DNA of 39,428 nt from Bacteroidota bacterium (GTDB lineage Bacteria; Bacteroidota; Bacteroidia; NS11-12g; UBA9320), in the NCBI GenBank assembly GCA_013359235.1, contig JABWCE010000021.1, forward strand, positions 1 to 39,428, in the 5' to 3' direction. A program made the position numbers and the translations under genes. This document shows, in pieces, positions 25,419-34,167 of the stretch; positions within the stretch are counted from its first letter, which is position 1; each line of letters starts with the position of its first letter. Under the pieces are notes generated by a model that was not told where the DNA came from, made no database searches, and saw nothing but the letters and a program-made list of their open reading frames with translations.

Positions 25419-28319
25419 ATGCTTCAGACGATTATAGAATATCATAAAAATCAATGGCTTAACTCTGATGAATGTACAATCAGACCAATCATTGATTACA
25501 TCAAAAATAAAGGTCAGTTACGGGAAGCCCAATACGAAGCCATTGAAACATATTTGTTTCTCAAAATAAAAGGACAAAACAAGCCACTTTGGGAACTATT
25601 TTCAGAAGGTTTCTTTTCAAATGGTGACGATTTATCAAAATTAAATATTAATCAGACAGCAAGAGAAATATTTGATAAAAATAAAGCAGCGAAATCATTA
25701 CTCGACTTTTCCAGATTTAAAGTTAAAAATGGTAATGGTACTGAAACATTGTTACCTGACTTAGAAAAATATATCATCAATAATTCTGACAAGATAGATT
25801 ATGAAAACATAATCAAACGAATTTTTTACGGGATAGATTATTCAGACTACCTCTTCAGTTTGCCAATGGGTGCAGGAAAAACCTTTTTGATGGCATCAAT
25901 AATTTATTTGGATTTATATTTTGCATTAAACGAACCCGATAATAAAAATTTCGCACATAACTTTATTATACTTGTTCCATCAGGTTTAAAATCTTCGATT
26001 GTACCAAGCATTAAAACAATTGAAAAATTTGACCCAACTTGGATAATACCCGAACCATCAGCAAGTAAACTTAAAAACCTTATAAATTTTGAAATATTAG
26101 ACCAACCAAAAACAGGGAAGAAAAGCAATAAAGCAAGAAACCCCAATGCTCAAAAGGTTAATAATTATCAGCCATTTGAAGAATTAATGGGTTTAGTTAT
26201 GGTTGTAAATGCTGAAAAAGTAATACTTGACCGACTTGAATTAACTGCACAAGGAGAATTATTTGAAAAAACGGAAGACGAAAAAGACAAACAAGCAAAT
26301 GAGTTAAGAAACATAATAAGTAAAATCCCAAATCTTCAAATACATATTGATGAAGTGCATCACGCAGCAACCGATGATATTAAACTTAGAAAAGTTGTTA
26401 CAAAATGGAATACTAACGGAAATATAAATAGTGTTTTGGGTTACTCTGGGACACCCTATTTAAGCAAAAAAGATGAAGTTGGTATTGCTGAAAATATTAA
26501 AATTAAATTTTCACAAATAACAAATACAGTTTTCTATTATCCACTAACTACTGCTATTAAGCAATTTTTAAAAAAACCAAGAGTTGAGCAAGTAAGCGGT
26601 TTAACTTCTGTTCAAATAATTAAGAAAGGTGTTGATGATTTTTTCAAAAACTACAACTCAACTATTTACGAAAACAGAACTATCGCTAAAATCGCCATTT
26701 ATTGCGGTAGCATTGAGAATCTTGAAGAAAAGGTTTTTCCGTTCTTAACAGACGAAATGAAAATTTCACCTGAATTAATTCTGAAATATCATAAAGGGAA
26801 TAAGAAATACAAACTACCAAAAGAAAACGAAACAGAATTTGCTTCTTTAGACACTCCTCTTTCAAAGAAAAAAATCATTCTGCTTGTTCAGGTTGGTAAA
26901 GAAGGTTGGGATTGCAAAAGTTTGACAGGAGTAATACTTTCCCAAAAAGGCGATTGCCCGACAAATATGGTTTTACAAACCAGTTGTCGTTGTTTACGAC
27001 AGGTTGACCGAGATAAACAGGAAACAGCAATAATATGGTTGAATGAAGATAACGCAAAATCATTAGACAAACAACTCAAAGAAGAACAACACACAAGCAT
27101 TAAAGAATTAAATAATCTTGGCAAACAAGACAAAACAGAAATGATTGAGAGGTTTTCAAGATTAGATTTTCTTAAACTTCCTAAAATAGATTTTTATCAA
27201 TTAAAAGTTGAATACAACACCATTACTATTGAAGAAAACCCTGAACCCGAAAACAAAATTAAAAGCATTGAACTCAAAGACAGTTTTAATAAAGCCGTAA
27301 TCGTACAGCGTGGATTAAGTCAGAAAGATCAAAAGACTAAAGATTTTGTTAGCAAAGTAAAAGGCGAACCTGCAAACTTTTATAATTGGTTGTTTGAAAT
27401 TGCTAAAGGTAGTTTCAATACTATTTTGTTAAAAGACTTAATGAAATTTGATACAGAACTTGAAAAGATATTCCAAACAATCACTGTTGAAGAAAAAAAG
27501 AAAAGATTTTATAATGAATTATATAGCCATAATAAAATTAAATCTGAAATTCGTTTGGCTTTTCATTGTAAACGTAATTTTGAAACAAAATCTGAAATTA
27601 TCCCCGATACTGCTCAAATGCTTATAGTAGAGAATTTGCAATCAGTACCAAAAAATGATAAACTATATCCAAGTGTTGAAGAAACAAAGAAAATAATTGA
27701 TACTGATGCAAAAAATACTTCTCTTGAAATAGACGAAGCCGAAATCAGAAAAGCATTTGATATAATAAAGCAAAACCTTGAACAGCAAGGAATGGGTAAT
27801 TTTGTTCCTGACTTTAACCAATACAAATCCCAATATGACTTTTCGCCTGCTGTTAAATCAAAATATCAAACTTTTCATTATCTGCCTTACGACTTTTGGC
27901 AAAGTGGGTTTGAATTAAAATTTTTGAAAGAGGTTGTTACACTTAAAGAGTTTAATGAACGTAAACTTGAAATTTATTATAACGGAGAAAAGCACATTAC
28001 CGATTTTAGAATTTTATGCTTTGCTAAAAAAGGAAATAATTACCAAAGAGTTGGTTTATATACACCCGATTTCTTGATTATTAAACGCAAGGATGAAGCA
28101 ATAGCCAATGTTTTAATTGTAGAAACTAAGGGAAGTGGATATGCTGAACAGACTACTTTTAAACTTCGTAAGAAATTTATGGAAACCGAGTTTTTGCAAA
28201 TGAATAACGATAAATTCGGATACAAGAAATTTGAATACCTGTTTTTACAGGACGATGCAAAGTTTGATGATAACCTTGCGAAACTAAATGAAACCATTGT
28301 TGAATTTTTTAAAGACTAA
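25419..28319 (+). CDS. Type III-like restriction endonuclease subunit (Res1)
   Basis: The 966-residue protein is a superfamily 2 helicase with a C-terminal nuclease. The P-loop MGAGKT has Lys154, the Walker B is the DEVHH box at 311-315, motif III reads GYSGTP near 341, and motif VI QTSCRCLRQVDR lies near 520. A PD-(D/E)xK nuclease core follows at Asp884 (TPDFLII) and Glu902-Thr-Lys904. This is the plan of type III Res subunits, which translocate along DNA and cut after binding Mod. It is paralogous to Res2 over its whole length. The res gene comes before mod, the reverse of the usual type III order, and 5 nt separate them. Confidence 0.9.
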   Translation: MLQTIIEYHKNQWLNSDECTIRPIIDYIKNKGQLREAQYEAIETYLFLKIKGQNKPLWELFSEGFFSNGDDLSKLNINQTAREIFDKNKAAKSLLDFSRFKVKNGNGTETLLPDLEKYIINNSDKIDYENIIKRIFYGIDYSDYLFSLPMGAGKTFLMASIIYLDLYFALNEPDNKNFAHNFIILVPSGLKSSIVPSIKTIEKFDPTWIIPEPSASKLKNLINFEILDQPKTGKKSNKARNPNAQKVNNYQPFEELMGLVMVVNAEKVILDRLELTAQGELFEKTEDEKDKQANELRNIISKIPNLQIHIDEVHHAATDDIKLRKVVTKWNTNGNINSVLGYSGTPYLSKKDEVGIAENIKIKFSQITNTVFYYPLTTAIKQFLKKPRVEQVSGLTSVQIIKKGVDDFFKNYNSTIYENRTIAKIAIYCGSIENLEEKVFPFLTDEMKISPELILKYHKGNKKYKLPKENETEFASLDTPLSKKKIILLVQVGKEGWDCKSLTGVILSQKGDCPTNMVLQTSCRCLRQVDRDKQETAIIWLNEDNAKSLDKQLKEEQHTSIKELNNLGKQDKTEMIERFSRLDFLKLPKIDFYQLKVEYNTITIEENPEPENKIKSIELKDSFNKAVIVQRGLSQKDQKTKDFVSKVKGEPANFYNWLFEIAKGSFNTILLKDLMKFDTELEKIFQTITVEEKKKRFYNELYSHNKIKSEIRLAFHCKRNFETKSEIIPDTAQMLIVENLQSVPKNDKLYPSVEETKKIIDTDAKNTSLEIDEAEIRKAFDIIKQNLEQQGMGNFVPDFNQYKSQYDFSPAVKSKYQTFHYLPYDFWQSGFELKFLKEVVTLKEFNERKLEIYYNGEKHITDFRILCFAKKGNNYQRVGLYTPDFLIIKRKDEAIANVLIVETKGSGYAEQTTFKLRKKFMETEFLQMNNDKFGYKKFEYLFLQDDAKFDDNLAKLNETIVEFFKD

Positions 28320-28324
28320 AATAT

Positions 28325-30316
28325 ATGCCAGTAAAATACATCTCACATATTCCAAACACCGTTGAAGGTCAAGCAATTTTAGACAACTTTGTTCGCACAC
28401 GCAGAGTACTTCGATACAGAGACAACGACAAAGTATTTGACCGTGTTAAAAGAGGTTTACCACTTTACGAAGTTGAAAAAATTGAAAGTATAGGCAACAA
28501 TCCTAATAATCTTGTTTTACGTGGCGAGTGTCTTTCTGCCTGTGCATATCTGAAAGATAAAGGTATTAAGGTTGATTTGGTTTATATTGACCCACCTTTC
28601 GCAAGTGGTGCTGATTATGCTAAAAAAGTGTACATAAGACGTAACCCTAAATTGGCTGAAAAAATTGCCAAAGCCGAAGAGCAATTAGATATAGAAGAAC
28701 TCCGTGCATTTGAAGAAAAAATGTATGGCGACATTTGGAATAAAGAAGATTATTTGAATTGGATGTACGAAAACCTAATGGCAATTAAAAGCATAATGAG
28801 TGACACCGCAAGTATTTATGTTCATTTGGATTGGCACATCGGGCATTATGTGAAAATATTAATGGATGAGGTTTTCGGGGAAGATAATTTTATTAATGAA
28901 ATAATTTGGTCATATCGTAGTGGTGGTGCTTCTAAAAAAGGTTCAATAGCCCGTAAACACGATGTAATATTCTTTTATAAAAAAAGTATTGATGATTTCA
29001 CAATAAATACCATTTATGAAAGACAATATTTAGAAAAATCATTTATGGATTCAAAACAAGATGAAGATGGCAGATTTTATGTAGATACTATTCTAACTGA
29101 TACTATAAGTGGTGTAATTAATAGAGTAATGCCAAATAAAACAATTAAAGAATATAATACTAGACCTGTTTTGAATTTATCTGTAGAAAGACTGGATTAT
29201 GCAACACAAAAGCCAGAAGGTCTATTAGAATTATTAATTGAAATAGCAACCAAAGATGATATGCTTATTGCCGACTTTTTTGGTGGTAGCGGTGTAACAG
29301 CAAAAGTAGCCAATGATTTGAAAAGGAATTTTATTCACGTTGATGTTGGTGTAAATAGCATTCAAACAGTAAGAGACAGATTAAAGGAAGTCAACGCTGA
29401 ATTCGATATCTTAGATGTAAAAGACGGTGTATCTCTTTTCCGTAATCCAATACAAACGATGGATAAATTAAAATCTTTGATTACAGGCTTACGCAACGAA
29501 GATAGTTTAGATAATTTTTGGGAAGGTGCAATTAACGATAGCAAACTTGGATTAGTTCCTGTTTACGTTCCAAACCTGTTAGACCATAGCACAAAGGTTT
29601 TAGATATTCCTTTAATGAACCGCATAATCAACGAAGCAATACCCGATTTACCCGACAATACCAAACAAGTTATTGTTTACTATATTGACATTGATGATGA
29701 AAAGGAATTGCTTAAATTTATTGATGAATACAATAATACAGATGTAAAAATTCTGCTTCGTGACTTAAAAGAAATTTTAGATGAAGTTGTAATTAACGAT
29801 ATTATTGAATATGAAGTAAAAGAAAACGAAATTGAGTTTATTAAATTCATCAGCGACCGTTTAATGCAAAAAATTGATGAATACAATCAAAAGAAAGGAT
29901 TGAACGGTAAAAAGGCAGAACAACTTACAATTAGTGAAAATGGTGATGAAGAAAATGATGAAAATGGAGATACAGAAAACGGCAACAATGGAGATGATGA
30001 ACCCGAAGAAAAAACTAAAAAGAAAAAATTCATTCCTATTGAAATAAGCGATAACGGACTGGAATTAATTGAAATGATTTCGCTCGATTGTACAAATATT
30101 GAAGGAATATGGAAAAGTGATTATGAAATAAAAATTGATAAAAATGGTTATTTGGCAATCAATGGTAAGAAATCAAAAGACTTTTGGAATGGGAAAATAA
30201 CATTTGAAAAGAAACCTTTAAGAATGAAAGTTAGAAACATTGCAGGTGACGAAACGATATTAAATTTTTCTGAAAGCGAAGACAAGAAAGAAGTAAAACC
30301 TAAAACAAAGAAATAG
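28325..30316 (+). CDS. Type III-like DNA methyltransferase (Mod1)
   Basis: The 663-residue protein has beta-class amino-methyltransferase motif order. Motif IV DPPF is at Asp89-Phe92, a target-recognition domain lies at about 196-288, and motif I FFGGSG is at 318-323. It should methylate adenine N6 (or cytosine N4) and provide the DNA specificity for Res1. The N-terminal 195 residues are nearly the same as in Mod2, but the TRD is unrelated and shorter, so the target sequence should differ. A D/E/N-rich stretch (about residues 540-565) interrupts the region before the C-terminal domain and is missing from Mod2. The stop is 8 nt from the start of the right flanking hairpin. Confidence 0.9.
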   Translation: MPVKYISHIPNTVEGQAILDNFVRTRRVLRYRDNDKVFDRVKRGLPLYEVEKIESIGNNPNNLVLRGECLSACAYLKDKGIKVDLVYIDPPFASGADYAKKVYIRRNPKLAEKIAKAEEQLDIEELRAFEEKMYGDIWNKEDYLNWMYENLMAIKSIMSDTASIYVHLDWHIGHYVKILMDEVFGEDNFINEIIWSYRSGGASKKGSIARKHDVIFFYKKSIDDFTINTIYERQYLEKSFMDSKQDEDGRFYVDTILTDTISGVINRVMPNKTIKEYNTRPVLNLSVERLDYATQKPEGLLELLIEIATKDDMLIADFFGGSGVTAKVANDLKRNFIHVDVGVNSIQTVRDRLKEVNAEFDILDVKDGVSLFRNPIQTMDKLKSLITGLRNEDSLDNFWEGAINDSKLGLVPVYVPNLLDHSTKVLDIPLMNRIINEAIPDLPDNTKQVIVYYIDIDDEKELLKFIDEYNNTDVKILLRDLKEILDEVVINDIIEYEVKENEIEFIKFISDRLMQKIDEYNQKKGLNGKKAEQLTISENGDEENDENGDTENGNNGDDEPEEKTKKKKFIPIEISDNGLELIEMISLDCTNIEGIWKSDYEIKIDKNGYLAINGKKSKDFWNGKITFEKKPLRMKVRNIAGDETILNFSESEDKKEVKPKTKK

Positions 30317-30324
30317 CCAACGCA

Positions 30325-30390
30325 TTTGCAAGCACATTTAAAAACCGCACCAGCCAACGCTAAACCAAAGTTTTTAAAAGAGCTTGCAAA
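30325..30390 (+). repeat. ACA/AGA hairpin, cassette 1 right copy
   Basis: The left strand is TTTGCAAGC-ACA-TTTAAAAAC and the right strand GTTTTTAAA-AGA-GCTTGCAAA, with perfect 9-bp outer and 9-bp inner stems. The internal loop is again ACA/AGA. The 24-nt apical loop (CGCACCAGCC...AACCAAA) is of the right-end subtype shared with the copy at 38991-39049. It starts 8 nt after the mod1 stop codon. It is not followed by a T-run, so it is a poor terminator. Confidence 0.85.
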
Positions 30391-30405
30391 GCCAGCCCAA
30401 GCGTA

Positions 30406-30421
30406 GAATTTCAAAATTTTT
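30406..30421 (-). repeat. Right arm of cassette 1 long-range inverted repeat
   Basis: GAATTTCAAAATTTTT pairs without mismatch with 25267-25282. It lies just outside the right hairpin, mirroring the left arm. Confidence 0.6.
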
Positions 30422-30498
30422 CTCCACGCTAAAAGAAAAAGAATTGACAAGTTTAATATGAAAGTGCAATTTGACAGGAACCTACGGACAGACAAGAA

Positions 30499-30647
30499 CC
30501 GCCAGTGCATAACAGGCGGTATATTTTATTGCCGAGATAGTGGGTATTTCAACGTTTCTGCATCTAATAAACTTTCGTATAATTTGACAGGACAATGCTT
30601 CGAAATCGGCAACAAAAACATACCGCCAAACCGTTACAGGCAAGCGT
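30499..30647 (+). repeat. attC-like element 1 between the cassettes
   Basis: From outside in, the element has the inverse core CCGCCAGTGCATAAC (30499-30513) and a left arm of 21 nt starting GGCGGTAT and ending GCCGA (30515-30535). An apical part of about 70 nt follows, then a right arm starting TCGGC and ending TACCGCC (30606-30627) and the core GTTACAGGCAAGCGT (30633-30647). The arms are complementary apart from one extra base and two or three mismatches. The apical block 30547-30601 matches 39247-39301 at 42 of 55 positions without a gap. Length, palindrome, TAAC/GTTA borders and cassette-specific cores all follow the integron attC plan. Confidence 0.75.
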
Positions 30648-30838
30648 AAAAAGACAGTGCAACCCTGACAGTGACGACTGAAAAACGGAGACTTTGCAAC
30701 CTGACAATTAAGCGGACTTTTAACTGGACAGTTCTTTAACAACTTGACACAGACCAACGAGCCGACACTCAAAGCCGACCCGAATGTTTTTAAAATTTTT
30801 GCCCACCCGCATTTTTAATTTTTTCATACCCACCGCAC
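30648..30838. other. Cassette 2 left-end non-coding region
   Basis: No coding sequence is seen. The stretch is rich in GACA/TGACA words and ends in the two AT-rich repeat arms at 30786-30800 and 30811-30824. A reading frame that spans the attC-like element and this region has no coding character. Confidence 0.5.
30786..30824 (+). repeat. Left arms of cassette 2 long-range inverted repeat
   Basis: GTTTTTAAAATTTTT (30786-30800) and ATTTTTAATTTTTT (30811-30824) are perfect reverse complements of 39096-39110 and 39069-39082 respectively. The two parts are in mirrored order, and the spacers are 10 and 13 nt. The bipartite match across 8.3 kb makes chance less likely than for a single AT-rich word. 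Confidence 0.7.
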
Positions 30839-30903
30839 ATTTAGCACATTTGGTTTTGCCCGACACACAAGCCCGACCCTTCGCAAAACCAAAAGAGCTA
30901 AAT
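30839..30903 (+). repeat. ACA/AGA hairpin, cassette 2 left copy
   Basis: The left strand is ATTTAGC-ACA-TTTGGTTTTGC and the right strand GCAAAACCAAA-AGA-GCTAAAT, with perfect 7-bp and 11-bp stems. The 23-nt apical loop holds CCGACACACAAG and ACCCTTC, as in the left copy of cassette 1. The outer stem differs from that copy (AAATGGC/GCCATTT) by paired substitutions. Confidence 0.88.
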
Positions 30904-30942
30904 TTTTTCCAACGCACGGACGGACAATCGGAAAATAATACT

Positions 30943-30966
30943 TACTTTTGACCAGTTTTGTCAAAA
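30943..30966 (+). promoter_or_regulatory. Promoter and overlapping operator of the XRE-res2-mod2-sir2-herA operon
   Basis: TACTTTTG (30943-30950) is an exact TAnnTTTG -7 box. It overlaps the first half of a perfect inverted repeat TTTTGAC-CAGTTTT-GTCAAAA (30946-30952 and 30960-30966). The repeat lies between the promoter and the XRE gene start (30980), where a dimeric repressor encoded by that gene would block transcription. No good -33 element is seen, which fits a weak or regulated promoter. Confidence 0.6.
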
Positions 30967-30979
30967 CACATATTGTCTT

Positions 30980-31273
30980 ATGAATAGCTTCGGTGAAATA
31001 ATCAGAAAAGCAAGAGAAGAAAAAGGATTGTTCCTTCGACAGGTAGCTGCCGAAATGGAAATTGACCAAGCTATTATCAGCAAGTTTGAACGTGGCGACA
31101 GGAAGCCGACCAAAGAACAGGTTTTGAAGTTTGCCAAATTCTACAAACTGGACAAGGAAGAACTTTTGGTTGCGTGGCTGAGTGACAAAGTTGCTTATGA
31201 CTTACAAGACGAAAATTTGGCTGACAAAGTGCTGAAAGCAGCAGAAGAGAAAATTAAATACAAGAAAAAGTAA
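30980..31273 (+). CDS. XRE-family transcriptional regulator
   Basis: The 97-residue protein has a helix-turn-helix at about residues 5-61 (FGEIIRKAREEKGLFLRQVAAEMEID, IISKFERGDRKPT), typical of phage Cro/C1 repressors and restriction-modification C proteins. The C-terminal part is a charged helix. Its stop codon shares one base with the res2 start (TAATG), so translation is probably coupled. The candidate operator overlaps its own promoter. It likely sets the level or timing of the whole operon; cassette 1 has no such gene. Confidence 0.85.
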   Translation: MNSFGEIIRKAREEKGLFLRQVAAEMEIDQAIISKFERGDRKPTKEQVLKFAKFYKLDKEELLVAWLSDKVAYDLQDENLADKVLKAAEEKIKYKKK

Positions 31274-34164
31274 TGCTTCATTATATCATACAACAAAAGA
31301 AAAACGAATGGTTGCAGTCTGACGACTGCACCATTCGTGATTTAGTTAAATATATCCGTGACAAAGGACATTTGCGTGATACCCAAATTGAAGCAATTGA
31401 AACTTATTTGTTCCTGAAAATTCAAGGACAAAACAAACCGCTTTGGCAACTTTTTTCAGAGGGCTTTTTCACCAACGGAACTGACCTTGCAAAACTCGAC
31501 ATCAACCAAATTGCAAGAGAGTATTTAACTCAAAATAAAAATGCTTTTGCACTCTTTGACTTTGCAAGACAGAAAAACGGTAACGGAACATATATCCCTG
31601 AACTGGAAAAACTAATCAAAGCAAATCCCGCTTCGTTAGATTATGACACCATCATTAAAAGCATTTTTTACAATGTAAACTATGCCGACTATTTAATGAG
31701 CTTGCCGATGGGAGCAGGTAAAACCTTCCTGATGGCTGCTTTCATTTATCTTGACTTGTATTTTGCCGACAACGAACCCGAAAACAAGGCATTTGCACAT
31801 AATTTTTTAGTGCTTATTCCCTCGGGCTTGAAATCTTCCATTGTTCCGAGTTTAAAAACGATTGAAAACTTTGACCCTTCTTGGGTATTACCCGAACCAT
31901 CAGCAAGCAACCTGAAAAAATTGTTGAAGTTTGAAGTTTTGGACGAGCAGAAAACAGCAAAGAAAAGTAACAAGGCAAGAAACCCGAATGCTCAAAAAGT
32001 AAATGCTTGTTTGCCTAATCCATTCGGGCAAGTTTTTGTAGTGAACGCTGAAAAAGTGATTTTGGAAAGTTTCAAATTCAATGCACAAACAGAACTTGAA
32101 TTAGACGAAGAAGAAAAAGACACAACAAACGACCTGAAACGATTATTCGGTCAAATCCCGAATTTATCCATCCTCATAGATGAAGTTCACCACGCAGCAA
32201 CAGACGACATCAAATTAAGGCAAGCAGTTAATTACTGGCACAGCAAAGGAAATATCACAACCGTTTTAGGTTTTTCGGGAACGCCTTATTTGCAAAGTGC
32301 CGAAAAAATCAAAGCAGGCGATTATGAGTTTAAATTCTCTCAAATCACCAATACGGTTTATTATTATCCGCTTGTAACAGCAATTAGGAAATTTCTAAAA
32401 ACACCAACAGTAAAAATCGGGCAAAACCTTGACCGTTTCCAAATTATTAAACAAGGCATTGAGGATTTCGACAACCAATACAAAAACAAGGTTTACGAAA
32501 ACGGAACTATTGCAAAAGTCGCTATCTATTGCAGCAATATTGAAGTATTAGAGGAAGAAGTTTATCCGTTCCTTACAGGTGAATTGAAAATAAATCCCAA
32601 TGAAATTTTACGCTTTCACAAAGGAAACAAAGCACATCCACAACCCGAAGGAAGCGAGTTAGAGTTTCGTTCATTGGATTTACCAATTTCAAAAAAGCGT
32701 TACATTCTTTTAGTTCAGGTTGGAAAAGAAGGTTGGGACTGCCCAAGTTTAACAGGCGTAATACTTTCTCAAAAAGGCGACAGCCCTCAAAATATGGTCT
32801 TACAGACTTCTTGCAGGTGTTTACGCCAAGTGGACAAAGGCAAAGAAGAAACCGCTTTGATTTGGCTGAACAAAGACAATGCTGATACGCTGAACAAACA
32901 ACTGAAACAGGAGCAAAACACAAGCATTGAAGAACTGAACAGCACTAAGCGAACTGGAAAACCTGAGACCATTGGCAGACATTCCCGAATGGACTTTTTG
33001 CAATTGCCGAAAGTGGATTTCTATCAAATGAAAGTAACCTATCAGGCAATTGATGAAGAAGAAACACCGAATACAAAAGCTAAACTAAAAGCTTTGCTTA
33101 AAAACATTGACAATTTCAAAGCATCTGCCCTGATAACAACCAGCGACATTGCCAACATTGACACAGGCGAAATTGATGTTATCAATGAAACTGGAATTGC
33201 ATTTGCCAATTTCAATCAATGGCTTTTTGAAATTTCAAGAGAAAGTTTCGGATTGATTTCGGAAGCATTTTTGCACCAATATGATAGCGAACTGAACGAA
33301 ATATTTGAAACCGTTTCTTATGAAAAGGAGGGTCAGCGTTTTTTCAATGAATTATATGACCTACACTCCATTCAATCAAAAATTCGTTTGGCTTTCAGCA
33401 TCAAACGGGATTTGCAAACCGATACAGAAGTAATTCCTAAGCAAGCCGAATTATTGATTGCAGAACGATTGACAGAGGTAGAGAAGAATGCAAAACTTTA
33501 CCCAAATGAAGCAGACACAACTAAAATTTTGGAACTGGATAAATCCAATGCAACAGTAAGCATTGATACTGCCGAGATTGAAAAAGCATATCAATTGATG
33601 AAAGAAACATTGGAAGCCCAGGGAATGGGCAATTTTGTTCCGACTTATGAAAGCTTCAAAGCAGATAAAGATTACTCACTGCCAGTAAAATCTAAAAATC
33701 ATTCTTTTCACTATTTACCATACAACTTTGGCGGAAGCGGAAGCAGTGGTTTTGAAATTGAAACACTTCAAAAAGCCTTGCAATTAGCCGATTTCAAAAA
33801 CAAGGAATTGGAGATTTACTATAACGGTGAACGTGGTTTGACTGAGTTTGTAATTAACTGTTTTGCTAAAGAAGGCAGGTATTGGAAAAATGTTGGAAAA
33901 TACACTACCGACTTTTTGATTGTGAAGCGGACGGCAAAGGAAAAAATTCACAAAGCCCTGCTAATTGAAACCAAAGGTTCTGTTTATGCAGCCGACAAAG
34001 TATTTCAGAAAAAGAAAAGTTATGTGGAGACCGAGTTTCTGAAACTCAATAAAGAAAAATTCGGCTATCAGCGATTTGATTTCCTCTATTTGGAGGACAG
34101 CAAAGACATTGCAACCAACATCACCAAATTGAATAACAAGATTAACCAGTTTTTTAACGATTAA
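31273..34164 (+). CDS. Type III-like restriction endonuclease subunit (Res2)
   Basis: The 963-residue paralog of Res1 keeps every catalytic element: P-loop lysine Lys150 in PMGAGKT, DEVHH box at Asp303-His307, GFSGTPY, QTSCRCLRQVDKG, and the nuclease Asp880 (TDFLIV) with Glu899-Thr-Lys901. The N-terminal 100 residues agree with Res1 at about 60% of positions by eye, and the helicase motifs are the same. Its nucleotide sequence has drifted widely from res1, so this is not a recent duplication. It is the first enzyme gene after the regulator, and mod2 follows after 3 nt. Confidence 0.9.
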   Translation: MLHYIIQQKKNEWLQSDDCTIRDLVKYIRDKGHLRDTQIEAIETYLFLKIQGQNKPLWQLFSEGFFTNGTDLAKLDINQIAREYLTQNKNAFALFDFARQKNGNGTYIPELEKLIKANPASLDYDTIIKSIFYNVNYADYLMSLPMGAGKTFLMAAFIYLDLYFADNEPENKAFAHNFLVLIPSGLKSSIVPSLKTIENFDPSWVLPEPSASNLKKLLKFEVLDEQKTAKKSNKARNPNAQKVNACLPNPFGQVFVVNAEKVILESFKFNAQTELELDEEEKDTTNDLKRLFGQIPNLSILIDEVHHAATDDIKLRQAVNYWHSKGNITTVLGFSGTPYLQSAEKIKAGDYEFKFSQITNTVYYYPLVTAIRKFLKTPTVKIGQNLDRFQIIKQGIEDFDNQYKNKVYENGTIAKVAIYCSNIEVLEEEVYPFLTGELKINPNEILRFHKGNKAHPQPEGSELEFRSLDLPISKKRYILLVQVGKEGWDCPSLTGVILSQKGDSPQNMVLQTSCRCLRQVDKGKEETALIWLNKDNADTLNKQLKQEQNTSIEELNSTKRTGKPETIGRHSRMDFLQLPKVDFYQMKVTYQAIDEEETPNTKAKLKALLKNIDNFKASALITTSDIANIDTGEIDVINETGIAFANFNQWLFEISRESFGLISEAFLHQYDSELNEIFETVSYEKEGQRFFNELYDLHSIQSKIRLAFSIKRDLQTDTEVIPKQAELLIAERLTEVEKNAKLYPNEADTTKILELDKSNATVSIDTAEIEKAYQLMKETLEAQGMGNFVPTYESFKADKDYSLPVKSKNHSFHYLPYNFGGSGSSGFEIETLQKALQLADFKNKELEIYYNGERGLTEFVINCFAKEGRYWKNVGKYTTDFLIVKRTAKEKIHKALLIETKGSVYAADKVFQKKKSYVETEFLKLNKEKFGYQRFDFLYLEDSKDIATNITKLNNKINQFFND

Positions 34165-34167
34165 GAT

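Larger units (their letters stand above)
30317..30498. other. Cassette 1 right-end non-coding region
   Basis: Only structure is seen here, no coding sequence: the right hairpin at 30325-30390, the right arm of the AT-rich inverted repeat at 30406-30421, and a GACA-rich tail leading to the attC-like element. The tail holds GTGCAATTTGACA, close to CTGCAAATTGACA near the left end of the cassette (25191-25203). Confidence 0.5.
25161..30633 (+). mobile_element. Integron-like cassette 1, about 5.5 kb, carrying res1-mod1
   Basis: The unit begins at the core GTTATGCAC and ends at the core GTTACAGGC of the attC-like element. Its own inverse core (GTGCATAAC, 30505-30513) is the exact reverse complement of its start core, 5.3 kb away. 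Within the unit each side of the genes carries one ACA/AGA hairpin, and a perfect 16-bp inverted repeat flanks the two hairpins. The ends are chosen from the core motif G^TT by analogy with integrons. At 5.5 kb it would be far larger than a usual integron cassette. Confidence 0.6.

Noticed and set aside
30325-30390. Hairpins after mod1 and herA as rho-independent terminators
   Set aside because: No T-run follows either hairpin, and two of the four copies stand upstream of genes, so termination is not the common role.
30458-30649. 63-codon frame between the cassettes
   Set aside because: It lies across the attC-like element 30499-30647, whose palindrome explains the open frame.
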